Shown piece by piece: positions 1 to 6,511 of a stretch of 18,164 nucleotides of DNA. The notes beneath the pieces are model-generated. The model was given only the letters and a program-made list of their open reading frames with translations, was not told the origin of the DNA and did no database searches. Position 1 is the stretch's first letter; each line of letters starts with the position of its first letter. Source of the stretch: Caulobacterales bacterium RIFOXYB1_FULL_67_16 (GTDB lineage Bacteria > Pseudomonadota > Alphaproteobacteria > Caulobacterales > Caulobacteraceae). The position numbers and the translations under genes were made by a program. Location of the stretch: NCBI GenBank assembly GCA_001796045.1, contig MGLN01000002.1, positions 182 to 18,345 of the forward strand, written 5' to 3'.

Positions 1-1031
1 AGCAGCGCAATCTGGAGAAGGCCTGGGAGGTGAAGGTCATCGACCGCACCGGCCTGATCCTGGAAATCTTCGGACGCCGCGCGCGGACCAAGGAAGGTCG
101 GCTGCAGGTCGAGCTGGCGCGGCTGGACTATGAGCGCTCGCGTCTGGTGCGGACCTGGACCCACCTGGAGCGCCAGCGGGGCGGCACCGGCTCGACCGGC
201 GGCCCCGGCGAAACCCAGATCGAGCTGGACCGACGTCTGATCGCCGACCGGATCGTACGGCTGAAGGCCGAGCTGGAGGAGGTGCGCCGTACGCGCGGCC
301 TGCACCGCAAGCAGCGCCAGAAGGTCCCGTTCCCGACCATCGCCCTGGTCGGCTACACCAACGCCGGCAAGTCGACCCTGTTCAACCGGCTGACCGGGTC
401 CGAGGTCTTCGCCAAGGACCTGCTGTTCGCCACCCTGGACACGACCCAGCGCACCATTCGCCTGCCCCAGGGCCGCCCAGCCATCGTGGCCGACACCGTC
501 GGCTTCATCTCCGACCTGCCTCACGAACTGGTCGAAAGCTTCCGCGCCACCCTGGAAGAGGTGGGGGAGGCCGACCTGATCCTGCACGTCCGCGACATCG
601 CCTCGGTCGACAGCGACGCCCAGGCCAAGGACGTGGAAGCCGTGCTGAAGCAGATCGAAACGCCCGAGGGCAAGACGCGGCGGGGGCTGGAAGTCTGGAA
701 CAAGATCGACCTGCTGGACGAGGAGGCGCGTGAGGCGGTCCTAGGCCAGGCCGAACGTCTGGCCAGGGATGGGGAGGCGGTCGCCGTTTCTGCCTGGACC
801 GGCGAGGGGATAGAGCCCCTGCGCCAGGCCGTCGCAGGCCTGATCGACGACGATCCGGAGACGCGGCTGACTCTGGAGCCCGAGCAGGGCGAGGCCCTGG
901 CCTGGCTGTACGAGCACGGGCGGGTGACCTTCCGGGACACCGATCCGGAAGGGCGGACCCATGTGGCCGTACGACTTCATCCGGCGGCCATGGGACGGTT
1001 CGAGCGTCTGTACCCTGGTCTGGCCGACTGA
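1..1031 (+). CDS. hflX: GTPase HflX, 5'-truncated by the window edge
   Basis: This is the C-terminal part of HflX, a cytoplasmic GTPase that binds the 50S ribosomal subunit and splits stalled or stress-inactivated ribosomes (family knowledge). The reading frame is open from base 3 and begins QRNLEKAWEVKVIDRTGLIL, so the start codon lies upstream and the gene is cut by the window rather than broken. Counting from the GTG at base 30, visible elements are the conserved glycine-rich linker GGTGSTGGPGETQIE (about 51-65), G1/P-loop GYTNAGKS (108-115), G3 DTVGF (155-159), G4 NKID (224-227) and G5-like SAWTG (254-258). A short C-terminal domain ends at TGA 1029-1031. The next gene starts three bases later on the same strand, so the two are probably co-transcribed. 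In many proteobacteria hflX follows hfq, which would be expected just upstream but is not in view. Confidence 0.96.
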   Translation, partial: QRNLEKAWEVKVIDRTGLILEIFGRRARTKEGRLQVELARLDYERSRLVRTWTHLERQRGGTGSTGGPGETQIELDRRLIADRIVRLKAELEEVRRTRGLHRKQRQKVPFPTIALVGYTNAGKSTLFNRLTGSEVFAKDLLFATLDTTQRTIRLPQGRPAIVADTVGFISDLPHELVESFRATLEEVGEADLILHVRDIASVDSDAQAKDVEAVLKQIETPEGKTRRGLEVWNKIDLLDEEAREAVLGQAERLARDGEAVAVSAWTGEGIEPLRQAVAGLIDDDPETRLTLEPEQGEALAWLYEHGRVTFRDTDPEGRTHVAVRLHPAAMGRFERLYPGLAD

Positions 1032-1034
1032 CCC

Positions 1035-2675
1035 ATGCACCTGATCGAGACCGTCCTGCTTCTGCTTCTGGCCGTCGTAGTGTCGGGCTCGATCGCGCGG
1101 ATCACCCGGATCGCCCTGCCTCTGGTGCAGATCGGGCTGGGGGCGGTCATCGTCCTGGTCACCGGAACCACGGTGGACCTCGAGCCGGACATCTTCTTTC
1201 TGCTGTTCTTGCCGCCGCTGCTGTTTCTGGACGGCTGGCGAATCCCCAAGGAGGCCCTGTTTCGCGACCGGGCGGTGATCCTGGAGCTAGCCCTGGGGCT
1301 GGTGCTGTTCACCGTCGTCGGCCTGGGCTTTCTGATCTGGTGGATGATCCCCGAGATGCCCCTGCCGGTGGCCTTCGCCCTGGCCGCCATCCTGTCGCCG
1401 ACTGATCCCATCGCAGTTCAGGCCATCGCTGCGCGCGCGCCGATTCCCAAGCGGCTGATGCATATTCTGGAAGGCGAGTCGCTTCTGAACGACGCGACCG
1501 GCCTGACCTGCATGCGGATTGCGGTGGTGGCGGCGACGACCGGCGTGTTTTCGCTGGGCGAGGCGGTGGCGACCTTCGCTTGGCTGTCCCTGGTCGGGGT
1601 GGCGTCGGGCGTGCTGGTGACCATCGCCATCAGCTACGCCAAGGCCTTCGTCAGCCGGCGCTGGGGCGAGGACGTGGGGGCGCAGATCCTGATCAGTCTT
1701 CTGATCCCCTTCGCCGCCTATCTGGTGGCGGAGGAACTGAACGCATCCGGAATCCTGGCCGCTGTGGCCGCCGGCGTGACCATGAGCTTCACCGAAAGAG
1801 GCGGCGGGGTCGGCGGTCAGTCCCTGGCTATGACCCGCATCCGGCGCGGCGTGGTCTGGGATACGGTTCAGTTCGTGGCCAACGGCATCATCTTCGTCAT
1901 CCTGGGCCAGCAGATGCCGTCGATCCTGGCGCGGGCGGCGGAGGTGGTGCGGGGCACCAGCCGGCCGGAGGTCTGGTGGCTGGCCGTCTATGTCTTCGCC
2001 ATCGTGGCCGCCCTGGCGGCTCTGCGGTTCGTCTGGGTGTGGACCTCGCTGAAACTGACCCTGTTCCGCCGCCGCCATCGGGGGCCGCCGCCCAAGGTGG
2101 GGCTGAGGCTGACCATGGTAATGTCTCTGGCCGGCGTTCGCGGCGCGATCACCCTGGCGGGGATATTGACGGTGCCCTTCGCCCTGGCGGACGGGTCGCC
2201 CATGCCGTCGCGCAACCTGGCCATCTTCCTGGCGGCCGGGGTGATCATCGTCTCCCTGCTGGTGGCCACCTTCGCCTTGCCGCGTCTGATGAGGGGCGTC
2301 GAACTGCCGCCGGAGCCGTCGCAAGAGCGGGAGGCGGATCGGGGGCGCGTCGCCGCCGCCTCGGCCGCCCTGCGCGCGGTCGAGGATGCGTCCCACGCCA
2401 TGGCCGAGGGCAAGACCAATCCTGATCTCTATTCCGACGTCGCCAGCCGGATCATGGAGGTCTACCGACGCCGCATCGAGACCCACACCCGCAGCGAGGA
2501 AGACGACGCCGTTCTGGCGCGGAAGATCGACGATGTGGAGCGACGGCTCTGGCTGGCGGCTCTGTCGGCGGAGCGGGACGAACTGATCCGCATGGCGCGA
2601 TCGCGCCAACTAGACGAGGTGACGGTGCGCAAGATGATCCGCGAGGTGGATCTCCAGGAGCTTCGATACCTCTGA
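1035..2675 (+). CDS. CPA1-family Na+/H+ antiporter (NhaP/NHE-like)
   Basis: Integral inner-membrane cation:proton antiporter of the CPA1 type, expected to exchange cytoplasmic Na+ or K+ for protons in pH and salt homeostasis. The 546-residue product begins with a run of hydrophobic segments over about residues 1-420 (for example 5-45, 52-66, 83-105 and 110-125). It carries the family signatures SPTDP (121-125) and EGESLLNDATG (146-156), which hold the ion-binding acidic residues. The last 120 or so residues are charged and helical (PSQEREADRGRV onward) and look like a cytosolic regulatory tail, as is common in bacterial CPA1 antiporters. The ATG lies three bases after the hflX stop with no obvious Shine-Dalgarno, which suggests translational coupling. 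Ion specificity cannot be read from the sequence. The antiporter call is firm and the subfamily less so. Confidence 0.93.
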   Translation: MHLIETVLLLLLAVVVSGSIARITRIALPLVQIGLGAVIVLVTGTTVDLEPDIFFLLFLPPLLFLDGWRIPKEALFRDRAVILELALGLVLFTVVGLGFLIWWMIPEMPLPVAFALAAILSPTDPIAVQAIAARAPIPKRLMHILEGESLLNDATGLTCMRIAVVAATTGVFSLGEAVATFAWLSLVGVASGVLVTIAISYAKAFVSRRWGEDVGAQILISLLIPFAAYLVAEELNASGILAAVAAGVTMSFTERGGGVGGQSLAMTRIRRGVVWDTVQFVANGIIFVILGQQMPSILARAAEVVRGTSRPEVWWLAVYVFAIVAALAALRFVWVWTSLKLTLFRRRHRGPPPKVGLRLTMVMSLAGVRGAITLAGILTVPFALADGSPMPSRNLAIFLAAGVIIVSLLVATFALPRLMRGVELPPEPSQEREADRGRVAAASAALRAVEDASHAMAEGKTNPDLYSDVASRIMEVYRRRIETHTRSEEDDAVLARKIDDVERRLWLAALSAERDELIRMARSRQLDEVTVRKMIREVDLQELRYL

Positions 2676-2693
2676 GGTCTTCGCGACGGCGGC

Positions 2694-2709
2694 GGCCCGT
2701 CAGCGGGCC
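2694..2709. terminator. Candidate hairpin between convergent genes
   Basis: GGCCCG (2694-2699), a four-base loop TCAG, then CGGGCC (2704-2709) form a perfect 6-bp GC stem. It lies between the antiporter stop (2675) and the stop of the convergent oxidoreductase (TAA complement of 2710-2712). The T tract is minimal on either side, so this is only a plausible bidirectional terminator. It is the only obvious hairpin in this 34-base gap. Confidence 0.4.
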
Positions 2710-4038
2710 TTAGTGCAGCTTCAGCCGGCCGGAGACGCGGCGGTGGAGAAGGCGCGACAGGGCCAGCAGGGCGGTTCGGCGCACGCCCAGTATGGCGCGG
2801 TGGTGATCGAGGTGCAGCGCCATATAGGCCCATTTGGCGACCAGACCTTCGATCAGGAAATTCGGTCCGCCGAGGTTCCCCATCAGCGAACCCACGCCGC
2901 GGTCGCCGCCCAGGGACACCAGGGATCCCTTGTCGCGATAGACATAGGCGCCGGGATCGCGGTCGGGGCGGGAGAGGGCCTTCGCCAGATAGGCGGCCTG
3001 CTGGGCGGCCGCCTGGGCCCGCGCCGGAACAGGACGGCCCTCCGGACCGGGGGCTTCGGCGCAATCGCCCATGGCGTAGACGCCGGGCGCGGACGTCCGG
3101 AGATGATCGTCCACCACGAACTGGTTCAGGCGACCTGTGGCGAGGCCGAGGTCGCGATTGGAATCCGCCGCCTTCACCCCGGCCGCCCAGACGATCAGGT
3201 CTGCGGGGACCGCGCCCTGGGACGTGTCCAGGCGGTCGGGGTGGACGGCCTTGACCTTGGCGTCGGTCATCAACCGGACGCCCTTGGCTTCCAGCGCCTG
3301 AGCCGCCTTGGTCGAGACCCGCTCCGGCAGGCCGCCGAGAATGCGATTGGCGGCCTCTACGATGGTGACGTTGAGCCCGAACCTCTGGCCCGGCGTCAGC
3401 CCGGCCGACAGCTCGTCATGGCCTTCGATCAGTTCGGTGGAAAGCTCCACGCCGGTGGCGCCTGCGCCGACGATGGCGATGTTCAGCGTCCGCTCGTCGG
3501 AATAGGCCGAGGCGAGGAAGGCGGCCGTCAGTCGCTTGTTGAAGGCCTCGGCGTCGGCGACGTCTTCGAGAAGATGGGCGTGGTCCGCCGCGCCCGGGGT
3601 GTTGAAGAGATTCGACCCGCTGCCCACCGCCAGCACCAGGGTGTTGAACGAAAGGGTCCGGGAGGCGACCAGGACGACGCCGTCCTGATCGCGAATTTCG
3701 CCGAGGGTCAGGGTCTTGGCGGCGGGATCCAACCCGGTCAGGTCCCCGAACGCGAAACTGAAGTGATTGCGCCGCGCCAGGACGGGATAGGACAGGCCTT
3801 CCTGGTGGCTGTCCAGCGACCCGGCCGCCACCTCGTGCAGGCTGGGCTTCCACAGGTGGAAAATGGAGCGGTCGATCAGCAGGACGCGCCGACGCCCCTC
3901 GCGCGGGCCGAAGCGGCGGCCCAGGCGGGCGGCGAGCTCTAGCCCCCCGGCGCCTCCGCCGACGATGACGATGTCGTGGACCACGGCTTCGCCATTGGAA
4001 GTCGAAGAGGCGGACGTGGCATCAGAGGAAAGAACCAT
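2710..4038 (-). CDS. Type II NADH dehydrogenase-like FAD/NAD(P) oxidoreductase
   Basis: Two-dinucleotide-binding flavoprotein of the NDH-2 family, expected to oxidise NADH and reduce membrane quinone without pumping protons. With the ATG at 4038 the product is 442 residues, the normal family size. It shows the FAD-binding GGGAGG (27-32) after a beta strand DIVIV, a second Rossmann motif VGAGATGVEL for NAD(P)H, and the late FAD motif VYAMGDCAEAPG. A C-terminal amphipathic region, LVAKWAYMALHLDHH through LLHRRVSGRLKLH, resembles the membrane-anchoring tail of NDH-2. The reading frame extends to a TTG at 4098, but the residues added do not look like a conserved N-terminus. The roughly 20 residues before the FAD fold are themselves low-complexity, so a GTG just before VHDIVIV is also possible. 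The gene stands alone, convergent with the antiporter and divergent from terC. Electron acceptor and NADH versus NADPH preference are not determined. Confidence 0.9.
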   Translation of the reverse strand: MVLSSDATSASSTSNGEAVVHDIVIVGGGAGGLELAARLGRRFGPREGRRRVLLIDRSIFHLWKPSLHEVAAGSLDSHQEGLSYPVLARRNHFSFAFGDLTGLDPAAKTLTLGEIRDQDGVVLVASRTLSFNTLVLAVGSGSNLFNTPGAADHAHLLEDVADAEAFNKRLTAAFLASAYSDERTLNIAIVGAGATGVELSTELIEGHDELSAGLTPGQRFGLNVTIVEAANRILGGLPERVSTKAAQALEAKGVRLMTDAKVKAVHPDRLDTSQGAVPADLIVWAAGVKAADSNRDLGLATGRLNQFVVDDHLRTSAPGVYAMGDCAEAPGPEGRPVPARAQAAAQQAAYLAKALSRPDRDPGAYVYRDKGSLVSLGGDRGVGSLMGNLGGPNFLIEGLVAKWAYMALHLDHHRAILGVRRTALLALSRLLHRRVSGRLKLH

Positions 4039-4109
4039 CAGGGTGAAGCGGCAGGCGCGGAGCGCGGTTCCAAGCGTCGGGATGACGCAGGCGCACAATG
4101 TAGCGCCGG

Positions 4110-4138
4110 TTGACGAAAAGCCCAGCCTGACCTAGCTG
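4110..4138 (+). promoter_or_regulatory. Candidate promoter for the terC-family gene
   Basis: TTGACG at 4110-4115 is a good -35 box. Seventeen bases later comes TAGCTG (4133-4138), a weak -10 that resembles GC-rich alphaproteobacterial -10 elements. It lies about 80 bases before the ATG at 4221, in the intergenic region shared with the divergent oxidoreductase gene. No manganese (yybP-ykoY) riboswitch consensus is visible in this leader. Confidence 0.32.
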
Positions 4139-4220
4139 TTGCAGTGCGGCGAAGCGGGCCCCTCTGGCGATCCTGATGATCGCGATGTCGAACGCCGATG
4201 TGACATGACGGGGTTTGAAT

Positions 4221-5198
4221 ATGGAAATTTTGCTGGCTGAATGGCTGGGTAAGCCTGCGTGGATGTGGCTAGGCTTCATGGGGGTGGTCGCTGCCCTGCT
4301 CGCCCTCGACCTGGGCGTGCTGCACCGGAAAGATCACGAGATCGGGGTGCGCGAGAGCCTGGCCTTGTCGGCCATGTATATCGCCATCGGCCTGGGTTTC
4401 GGCGGCTTCGTCTGGTGGGAGCTGGGGCGCGAGAAGGGGCTGGAATATGTGACCGGTTTCGCGATCGAAAAGAGCCTGGCGATGGACAATGTCTTCGTCA
4501 TCGCCATGATTTTCTCCGCCTTTTCGATTCCGCGGCTTTACCAGCACCGGGTGCTGTTCTGGGGCATACTGGGGGTCATCGTCCTGAGGGCGATCATGAT
4601 CGCCGCCGGGGCGGCGCTGGTCAGCCGCTACGAGTGGGTGCTGTATATCTTCGCGGCCTTCCTGATCTTCACCGGCGTGAAGATGTTCGCGACCCGGCAC
4701 GAGAGCGAGCAGGACATCACCGAAAACCGGATGCTGGCCTGGCTGCGTCGCCATCTGCCGGTGACCGACAAGCTGCACGGCCATGCCTTCTTCGCCCGTC
4801 AGCCCAACAAGGCGGGGCGAATGGCCTTGCACGCCACGCCGCTGTTCCTGGCCCTGGTGATGATCGAGTTCGCGGACCTGATCTTCGCGGTCGACTCCGT
4901 GCCGGCCATCTTCGCGATCACGACCGATCCGTTCATCGTCTATACGTCGAACATCTTCGCCATTCTGGGCCTCAGGGCGCTGTATTTCGCCCTGGCGGCG
5001 GTCATTCACCGCTTCGCCTATCTGAAACAGGCTCTGGCCGTCCTGCTGATCTTCATCGGCGGCAAGGTGATCGCCGCGCCCCTGATGGGGCTGGACAAGG
5101 TTCCGCCAGCCCTGTCGCTGGGCGTCACCGCCGTCATACTGGCGGGCGGCGTGGTCTATTCGCTGTGGCGGACGCGGACGGCGGCGCCGACGGCGTGA
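4221..5198 (+). CDS. TerC/Alx-family integral membrane protein
   Basis: TerC-family membrane protein of 325 residues, the size of the Alx branch. Members are implicated in metal-ion (notably Mn2+) export, often loading secreted metalloenzymes, and in tellurite resistance; the substrate here is not shown. Two inverted halves are visible, each with the conserved acidic motif in a membrane segment: EKSLAMDNVFV (83-93) and MIEFADLIFAVDSVPAIFA (214-232). About seven to nine hydrophobic segments are separated by a central hydrophilic loop around 157-200 (TRHESEQDITENR). I chose ATG 4221 over TTG 4215 because ACGGGG at 4208-4213 gives a spaced ribosome-binding site. Its own promoter and a terminator just after the stop suggest a single-gene unit. 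Confidence 0.92.
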   Translation: MEILLAEWLGKPAWMWLGFMGVVAALLALDLGVLHRKDHEIGVRESLALSAMYIAIGLGFGGFVWWELGREKGLEYVTGFAIEKSLAMDNVFVIAMIFSAFSIPRLYQHRVLFWGILGVIVLRAIMIAAGAALVSRYEWVLYIFAAFLIFTGVKMFATRHESEQDITENRMLAWLRRHLPVTDKLHGHAFFARQPNKAGRMALHATPLFLALVMIEFADLIFAVDSVPAIFAITTDPFIVYTSNIFAILGLRALYFALAAVIHRFAYLKQALAVLLIFIGGKVIAAPLMGLDKVPPALSLGVTAVILAGGVVYSLWRTRTAAPTA

Positions 5199-5205
5199 CG
5201 ACGTG

Positions 5206-5233
5206 AAGCCGGCCTGTGATCAGGCCGGCTTTT
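5206..5233 (+). terminator. Intrinsic terminator of the terC-family gene
   Basis: AAGCCGGCCTG (5206-5216), loop TGAT, then CAGGCCGGCTT (5221-5231) make a perfect 11-bp stem running into TTTT (5230-5233). It starts seven bases after the terC stop. The right arm lies inside the convergent hydrolase gene: the TGA stop (complement of 5220-5222) sits at the loop edge, and the arm encodes its last residues KPA. The T tract is on the + side, so termination should act mainly on terC transcripts. On the - strand it may form a 3' stabilising hairpin. Confidence 0.85.
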
Positions 5234-5870
5234 CTTCCAGCCGCTTGTCCAGATAGGCGCCGACGCGGCGGTCGACCGCGTCCATGTGGTCCTGCCAGAA
5301 GTGGCTGGCGCCCTCTTCCAGCTCATAGTCGATGACGATGCCCTTCTGGGTGCGCAGCTTGTTGACCACCCGCTCCACCTCGACCGGCGGGACGATGGTG
5401 TCGGCCGTGCCGTGCAGGAACAGGCCCGAGGCGGGGCAGGGCGCGAGAAAGCTGAAGTCGTACATGTTCGACGGCGGCGAAACCGAGATGAAGCCGTCCG
5501 TCTCGGGCCGTCTCATCAGAAGTTGCATGCCGATATAGGCGCCGAATTGGTATCCGGCGACCCAGGTCTGGCTGGCGCCGGGGTTGTTCGACTGGAGCCA
5601 GTCCAGCGCCGTGGCCGCGTCCGCCAGCTCGCCGACGCCAGAATCGAACTCGCCCTGCGACTTGCCGACGCCGCGCGAATTATAGCGCAGGGTGGCGAAG
5701 CCGCGCTGCTGGAACAACTGGTGCAGGGTGACCGTGACCGGGTTGTTCATATGGCCGCCCGCCTTGGGGTGCGGGTGCAGGATCAGGGCGATCGGCGCAT
5801 TGGGGCGCTTGCCCGGAGAATAGCGGCCTTCGATGCGGCCGGAGGCGCCGGGCAGAATGACTTCAGGCAT
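5220..5870 (-). CDS. Alpha/beta hydrolase-fold protein with glutamine at the nucleophile elbow
   Basis: Small single-domain alpha/beta hydrolase-fold protein (216 residues, COG2945-like, cytoplasmic, no signal peptide). Visible fold landmarks are the oxyanion-side HPHPKAGGHMNNPV (32-45), the strand and turn FATLRYNSRGVGKSQG (58-73), the elbow VAGYQFGAYIG (104-114), LFLHGTADTIVPP with candidate acid D157 (150-162), and GASHFW with candidate base H190 (187-192). The elbow normally reads G-x-S-x-G, but here it is G106-Y-Q108-F-G110. The codon is CAA, so no single base change gives serine. Either the protein is not a classical serine hydrolase or it uses another nucleophile. The gene is divergent from iscR, with which it shares a 158-base upstream region, and its last codons form one arm of the terC terminator. 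Substrate unknown. Confidence 0.88.
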   Translation of the reverse strand: MPEVILPGASGRIEGRYSPGKRPNAPIALILHPHPKAGGHMNNPVTVTLHQLFQQRGFATLRYNSRGVGKSQGEFDSGVGELADAATALDWLQSNNPGASQTWVAGYQFGAYIGMQLLMRRPETDGFISVSPPSNMYDFSFLAPCPASGLFLHGTADTIVPPVEVERVVNKLRTQKGIVIDYELEEGASHFWQDHMDAVDRRVGAYLDKRLEEKPA

Positions 5871-5912
5871 AGGGGCTCTGGAATCCGTTCAACTGTCATT
5901 TCGCGTGTGCGT

Positions 5913-5948
5913 AATACTTGACCGCCGAGGTGGGACTTTCTAAGTCCC
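5913..5948 (+). promoter_or_regulatory. Candidate iscR-suf promoter with overlapping operator
   Basis: AATACTTGAC (5913-5922) contains a -35 box, TTGACC (5918-5923). A -10-like CTAAGT/TAAGTC follows at 5940-5946 after 16-17 bases. GGGACTT-TCT-AAGTCCC (5932-5948) is a perfect palindrome covering the spacer end and the -10. The left segment ATACTTGACC resembles one half of the published E. coli type 1 IscR site (ATASYYGACT, recalled from the literature), but the right half does not match. An IscR autoregulatory site here is therefore an inference. A transcript starting near 5953 would have a leader of about 75 bases. Confidence 0.5.
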
Positions 5949-5961
5949 TCCGCAAGCGCGC

Positions 5962-5977
5962 CGCCTTTGCGAAGGCG
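5962..5977 (+). other. Hairpin in the iscR leader
   Basis: CGCCTT (5962-5967), loop TGCG, AAGGCG (5972-5977) form a 6-bp stem closed by a UNCG-class tetraloop in the RNA. It lies between the candidate promoter and the Shine-Dalgarno GAAGG (6018-6022) of iscR. No T tract follows, so it is not a terminator. It may only stabilise the 5' end of the long suf mRNA. Confidence 0.3.
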
Positions 5978-6028
5978 CGGGTTCTAGCACAGGAGCCCCA
6001 AAAAGCGCGCAATTTTTGAAGGTGCGAG

Positions 6029-6511
6029 ATGCGTCTGTCGACCAAGGGACGATACGCCGTGATGGCGATGGCCGATCTGGCGAAGAACGGCCGGGGCGAA
6101 GGCGGGGAAATCCGCGCCGTTTCGCTGGCGGAGATTGCGGCAAGGCAAGAGATTTCCCTCAGTTATCTGGAGCAGTTGTTCGCCCGTCTGCGCAAAAGCG
6201 GTCTGGTGAAGAGCGTGCGCGGACCGGGCGGCGGCTATCGCCTGGCCAAGGGCGCGCACGAGACGGTCGTAGCCGAGATCGTTCTGGCGGTGGACGAGCC
6301 GATCCGTGCGACCCGCTGCGTGGCGCATGGCACGCCCAAGGGCTGCATGCTGGCCGGGGAGCGCTGCATCACCCACAATCTCTGGGAGGACCTGGGCGAC
6401 GAGATCCATCGCTATCTGGCGGGCGTGTCGCTGGAGGACGTGGTCCTGAACCGCACCGGCCGGCGGCGCCAGCATGTCGATCCGCCCGTGGCGGTGGAGG
6501 CGGCGGCGTGA
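6029..6511 (+). CDS. iscR: Rrf2-family Fe-S cluster-sensing regulator IscR
   Basis: Transcription factor of the Rrf2 family that normally ligates a [2Fe-2S] cluster and adjusts Fe-S biogenesis genes to cluster supply. The 160-residue product opens with MRLSTKGRYAVMAM. It has a winged helix-turn-helix over about 30-70 (SLAEIAARQEISLSYLEQLF, then the wing RGPGGGYRLAK) and then the ligand region: C97, C106, C113 and H116. The C-x2-H end matches the E. coli IscR pattern (C92, C98, C104, H107), but the loops between cysteines are longer (8 and 6 residues instead of 5 and 5). The C-terminus is a basic then alanine-rich tail. The ATG has GAAGG seven bases upstream. The stop overlaps the GTG of the next gene (GTGA), so this is the first gene of the suf operon and probably autoregulated. 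RirA-like function is the main alternative, but the cysteine/histidine set favours IscR. Confidence 0.9.
   Translation: MRLSTKGRYAVMAMADLAKNGRGEGGEIRAVSLAEIAARQEISLSYLEQLFARLRKSGLVKSVRGPGGGYRLAKGAHETVVAEIVLAVDEPIRATRCVAHGTPKGCMLAGERCITHNLWEDLGDEIHRYLAGVSLEDVVLNRTGRRRQHVDPPVAVEAAA

Noticed and set aside
1287..2609. Long minus-strand open frame opposite the antiporter
   Set aside because: Composition is His/Gln/Arg/Gly-rich shadow typical of GC-rich genes, with no recognisable domain.
2713..3942. Plus-strand 409-residue open frame opposite the NDH-2-like gene
   Set aside because: Shadow of the recognised flavoprotein; no motif and biased composition.
4039..4098. TTG start extending the NDH-2-like protein by 20 residues
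   Set aside because: No Shine-Dalgarno, rare start codon and non-conserved-looking sequence; ATG 4038 gives the usual length.
4100..4220. A manganese (yybP-ykoY) riboswitch before the terC-family gene
   Set aside because: Expected for some Alx/TerC genes, but I could not find the conserved core segments in the leader.
5913..5948. A complete E. coli-type IscR type 1 site
   Set aside because: Only the left half fits; the right half AGTCRRSTAT is absent, so the site is listed only as a candidate operator.
6000..6017. Near-palindrome AAAAAGCGCGCAATTTTT before the iscR ribosome-binding site
   Set aside because: The A and T runs pair but the centre is offset, giving a weak stem; no known operator resembles it.
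6016..6507. Upstream extension of the class I desulfurase reading frame
   Set aside because: It is an out-of-frame, arginine- and glycine-rich reading of iscR; the family start MSTVYLDYNASG and a ribosome-binding site fit GTG 6508.
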